Of a stretch of 7,300 nucleotides of DNA, positions 5,075-7,300 are shown one piece after another (within the stretch, counting starts at the first letter, position 1; the number at the start of each line of letters is the position of its first letter). The notes under the pieces were generated by a model. It made no database searches. It saw only the letters and a program-made list of their open reading frames with translations, and had not been told where the DNA came from. A program made the position numbers and the translations under genes. This DNA is from Actinomycetes bacterium (GTDB lineage Bacteria; Actinomycetota; Actinomycetes; Propionibacteriales; Propionibacteriaceae), in NCBI GenBank assembly GCA_023437345.1, contig JAEZGC010000252.1, forward strand, positions 1 through 7,300. Reading direction: 5' to 3'.

Positions 5075-6276
5075 CGGGCCAGGCAGGAGTCGAACCCGAC
5101 GGCGTAGCCGGCCAGCAGCACGGTGGTGAACAACAGGCCGTGGCCGAAGCCGGCCACGAACTGGAACACCAGTTCGGTGGTGTTGCTGTCCCAGTCCGGC
5201 AGGAGGCTTCGCAACCCCACCCACGCCCAGTCACCGAGCGCCCGGAGCAGGGCCAGCAGCAGCAGGTACGCCGCCATGGTGGCGGGCCCGGACCGCCACA
5301 CCAACCGGACGGCGTGCGCCACCGGAAGGTACTTCTGGCGCAGGTCGGCGGTGAGCGCGGCCAGCGGACGCCGCAGCACCCCGACCCGCTGCCAGTACTG
5401 CGCGGCGGCCCCGGTCAGCCGCCGGGAGGTGTCGCCGTCAGCGACCGGGCCGCGGGTGACGTCGTCCCAACCGAGCACGAGGGCCGCCAGCGCCAGCCAG
5501 ACCAGTGGCAGGGCGACGGCGTCGAGGAAGCCGGGGACCAGCGTGGTGACGGTGAGGTCGACAGCCTGCTGCACCGCTTCCGGGAGCGTGACTCCCCACC
5601 ACAGCGACCACTGCGGCAGCCACGCCAGGACGGTCTGCCAGGCCTGACCGAGCGCCACCGCGACAGCCCTGGTACGCCACCAGGCGGCGACCTGGCCCCC
5701 GGCTGCGGCCAGGGCGAGGAAGGACGCGAACACCCACAGCGCTTCCAGCACGACGACCGCCCAGGCGCGCACCGGGCTCCGGCCGGCCGGCAAAAGGCCG
5801 AGGCCGCGGCGGACCAGCCAGGCCACGGCGGCCAGCGCCAGGTAGGACCACACCCGGGTCAGGTTCACCGACCAGGAGTCGATGGCGAAGCCGTACAGGA
5901 CGTAGTTCAAGGCGAAGAGCTGTTCGACGGCCAGGTCGGTGAGTCCCCACAGCGCATAGACACCGAGCACCGCCGGCAGGCTGACCGTCAGCACCTCGCG
6001 CCGGGTCCGGGCAGCGAGCTGGTGGGGTGCTGCCTGCAGGTGGGGAGCCGTCGCGTGAAGACCGAGCACCAGCCCGGCGACCAGCCCCAACGGCCCCAGC
6101 ACGAACACCAGCAGCGCGAGGTCGCTCCACACCCGGCCCAGCGCTACCGACCCGAACAGGGCTGCCAGCTGGATCGCCCAGCCAAGGCTCCACCAGCCGG
6201 CGACCTGCGGCCAGGCACGCCACCACACCCCGAGGGTGCGGCCGGCCAGGCGTCCGAGCTCGACCAGGGTGGGCAC
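4981..6276 (-). CDS. polytopic membrane protein, unknown function
   Basis: 431 residues from GTG 6276 to the stop at 4983-4981, family not recognised. There are many tryptophan-rich hydrophobic helices (about 27-46, 53-73, 97-114, 143-155, 172-193, 213-230, 245-270, 333-348, 370-396). The loops include a charged stretch around 271-328 with 'QYWQRVGVLRRPLAALTADLRQKYLP'. The C-terminal 30 residues (401-431) are Ser/Thr/Pro-rich and look disordered; this is exactly the part that overlaps the gene on the other strand. The single cysteine is Cys398. It is convergent with the three small membrane-anchored genes, which hints at a shared envelope role without proving it. I chose the start because a TANNNT element lies six bases upstream, pointing to a leaderless mRNA, and because the N-terminus runs sensibly into the first helix. 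Confidence 0.82.
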   Translation of the reverse strand: MPTLVELGRLAGRTLGVWWRAWPQVAGWWSLGWAIQLAALFGSVALGRVWSDLALLVFVLGPLGLVAGLVLGLHATAPHLQAAPHQLAARTRREVLTVSLPAVLGVYALWGLTDLAVEQLFALNYVLYGFAIDSWSVNLTRVWSYLALAAVAWLVRRGLGLLPAGRSPVRAWAVVVLEALWVFASFLALAAAGGQVAAWWRTRAVAVALGQAWQTVLAWLPQWSLWWGVTLPEAVQQAVDLTVTTLVPGFLDAVALPLVWLALAALVLGWDDVTRGPVADGDTSRRLTGAAAQYWQRVGVLRRPLAALTADLRQKYLPVAHAVRLVWRSGPATMAAYLLLLALLRALGDWAWVGLRSLLPDWDSNTTELVFQFVAGFGHGLLFTTVLLAGYAVGFDSCLARQPETSSTDSPPNQRSDGSSPSGETVTSATT

Positions 6277-6282
6277 CGGGCC

Positions 6283-6288
6283 AGCCTA
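6283..6288 (-). promoter_or_regulatory. -10 element of a leaderless promoter for the membrane protein
   Basis: On the minus strand the hexamer reads TAGGCT and is followed by six bases and then GTG 6276, so +1 falls on the start codon. No ribosome binding site is visible. The element sits within a small inverted repeat (CCAGCC 6281-6286, GGCTGG 6295-6300) that might be an operator. Confidence 0.45.
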
Positions 6289-6386
6289 GACCGGGGCTGG
6301 TCCGCGGCACGCCCCGCGGCCCAGGTGGCGGCGGGCGGTTTCGGCTCTCGCCCGGCAGGGAACTTCTCTCCCGGACGGAGGTGCTG

Positions 6387-7118
6387 ATGATCAGCCAACT
6401 TGTACTGGTGCGACACGGTGAGAGCGCGGGCAACGAGGCTGCGGCGGCGGCCAGGCTGGCCGGCGCGGAGGCGCTCCAGGTGGCCCACCGCGACCCTGAC
6501 GTGCCGCTCACCACCGTCGGGCTGGAGCAGGCCGCAGCGCTCGGTAAGGGGCTCGGCCGGCTGCTCGCCGACCAGCGCCCGACGGCGGTCTGGTCGTCGC
6601 CGTACATCCGGGCGATGCAGACTGCGCAACTGGCGGTCGCGGCGGCCGGCGGCGGGCTGTCGCTGCGCTACGACGAGCGGCTGCGGGACCGGGAACTCGG
6701 CGTGCTCGACCTGCTCACCCGGGAGGGTGTGACGAACCGGTTCCCGCTCGAGGCGCAGCGCCGGGCGTGGCTGGGCAAGTTCTATCACCGTCCGCCCGGG
6801 GGTGAGTCGTGGGCCGATGTGGCGCTGCGGGTGCGCTCCTTCCTGACCGACCTGCAGGGCAGCGCCGTCGTGGAGCGGGCAGTGCTGATCGCCCACGACG
6901 CCGTCGTGATGCTGGTGCGCTACGTCCTCGAAGGGCTGGACGAGCACGCCCTGCTGCAGATCGGTGCCAGGGATCCCGTCCGCAACGCCTCGATCACCGT
7001 CCTTGACCGTACCGACGAGCCCGACTGGCAGCTGACCAGGTACAACGACGTCAGCCACCTGGTGCACGGTGGGGCACCGGTCACCCAGCACGGAGGGGAG
7101 CCCGATGTCTCGCACTGA
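6387..7118 (+). CDS. histidine phosphatase / phosphoglycerate mutase-superfamily protein
   Basis: 243 cytoplasmic residues. The catalytic RHG motif is at residues 9-11 (His10 accepts the phosphate). The supporting residues are present: Arg75 in 'SSPYIRAMQTA', the acid Glu103 in 'RDRELGVLD' and the second histidine His170 in 'VLIAHDAVV', where the usual next residue Gly or Ser is replaced by Asp. The insert between 120 and 145 ('RRAWLGKFYHRPPGGESW') fits the small-molecule phosphatase branch better than glycolytic mutase. The substrate cannot be told from sequence. ATG 6387 is chosen because GGAGG (6377-6381) lies five bases upstream and the RHG motif is then at the normal distance; the open frame further upstream is antisense to another gene. 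It overlaps the next gene by 14 bases. Confidence 0.88.
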   Translation: MISQLVLVRHGESAGNEAAAAARLAGAEALQVAHRDPDVPLTTVGLEQAAALGKGLGRLLADQRPTAVWSSPYIRAMQTAQLAVAAAGGGLSLRYDERLRDRELGVLDLLTREGVTNRFPLEAQRRAWLGKFYHRPPGGESWADVALRVRSFLTDLQGSAVVERAVLIAHDAVVMLVRYVLEGLDEHALLQIGARDPVRNASITVLDRTDEPDWQLTRYNDVSHLVHGGAPVTQHGGEPDVSH

Positions 7119-7300
7119 GCCGGTCGAGGTGACCGCCCGCCTGTTGCGGGACTGGCAGCTGCCCGAACCGGGCAGCTCGAAGTACGCCCGCGGACAGGTG
7201 GTCGTGGTCGGCGGCGCCGCCCGGACGCCGGGTGCCGTCAGGCTCGCCGGGACCGCTGCGCTGCGGGTCGGCGCGGGACAGCTGCGGCTGGCCGTGGCCG
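7105..7300 (+). CDS. nnrD: ADP-dependent NAD(P)H-hydrate dehydratase, N-terminal fragment
   Basis: The first 65 codons of a gene cut by the window end. ATG 7105 follows a strong GGAGGGGAG (7091-7099) and lies inside the end of the phosphatase gene. The peptide has the start of the YjeF C-terminal (ribokinase-like) domain: 'KYARGQVVVVGGAARTPGAVRLAGTAALRVGAGQLRLAVA' at 26-65, where family members show K-x-x-R-G-x-V-x-V-x-GG, TPGA and LAxxAALRxGAG. The enzyme converts damaged, hydrated NADH and NADPH back to the usable cofactors with ADP. It is probably co-translated with the phosphatase. The epimerase partner domain is not at this N-terminus, so this is the stand-alone form or carries it elsewhere. 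Confidence 0.85.
   Translation, partial: MSRTEPVEVTARLLRDWQLPEPGSSKYARGQVVVVGGAARTPGAVRLAGTAALRVGAGQLRLAVA

Noticed and set aside
6027..6386. N-terminal extension of the histidine phosphatase
   Set aside because: The extension is Pro/Arg-rich shadow sequence opposite the membrane protein. ATG 6387 has a good ribosome binding site and puts the RHG motif at the usual distance.
5140..6387. Long plus-strand open frame (415 codons) opposite the membrane protein
   Set aside because: Its composition is Gln/Arg/Gly/Pro-rich with no recognisable motif, whereas the minus strand gives clear membrane helices.

Overview
The window is high-GC DNA with dense, often overlapping genes. Codon use and gene types point to an actinobacterium. 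A propionibacterial relative is plausible, but this is my inference and I ran no search.

Layout. Bases 1-294 are the 3' end of a GH51-type alpha-L-arabinofuranosidase, followed by a UUCG-loop hairpin. Bases 427-3472 hold the most interesting unit. It consists of a heavy-metal P1B-type ATPase (515-2440) with an unusual Cys-Pro-Gly membrane motif, a free-standing heavy-metal-associated (HMA) metallochaperone (2517-2756) and a Crp/Fnr-family regulator (2780-3472). Bases 3529-5074 carry three small membrane-anchored or secreted proteins joined by stop/start overlaps. A 431-residue polytopic membrane protein on the minus strand (6276-4981) runs into the last of them with a 94-bp tail-to-tail coding overlap. 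Bases 6387-7118 encode a histidine phosphatase (phosphoglycerate mutase superfamily). It overlaps the start of an ADP-dependent NAD(P)H-hydrate dehydratase (nnrD type) that leaves the window at 7300.

The metal unit looks like a self-contained regulon. Two near-identical FNR-type boxes (TTGA-N6-TCAA) stand before the ATPase and before the chaperone. Each sits exactly the same distance from a matching -10 element, which places its centre at -41.5, the class II activator position. Neither promoter has a recognisable -35. The regulator downstream carries the ExxSR recognition-helix motif that reads TTGA half-sites, and it has only two cysteines, arranged as in dithiol-switch FNR-like proteins. 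The inferred circuit is that oxidation or metal changes the regulator's cysteine pair, which then switches on the efflux ATPase and its chaperone together. The metal is not evident from sequence. The CPG motif, the lack of an N-terminal metal-binding domain and an HEAS motif in the last membrane helix do not match the standard copper or zinc/cadmium classes.

Two genes (3529 on + and 6276 on -) have a TANNNT -10 exactly six bases before the start codon, suggesting leaderless mRNAs. No stretch over 300 bases lacks a gene. The longest gap, 295-514, holds the terminator hairpins and the ATPase promoter.
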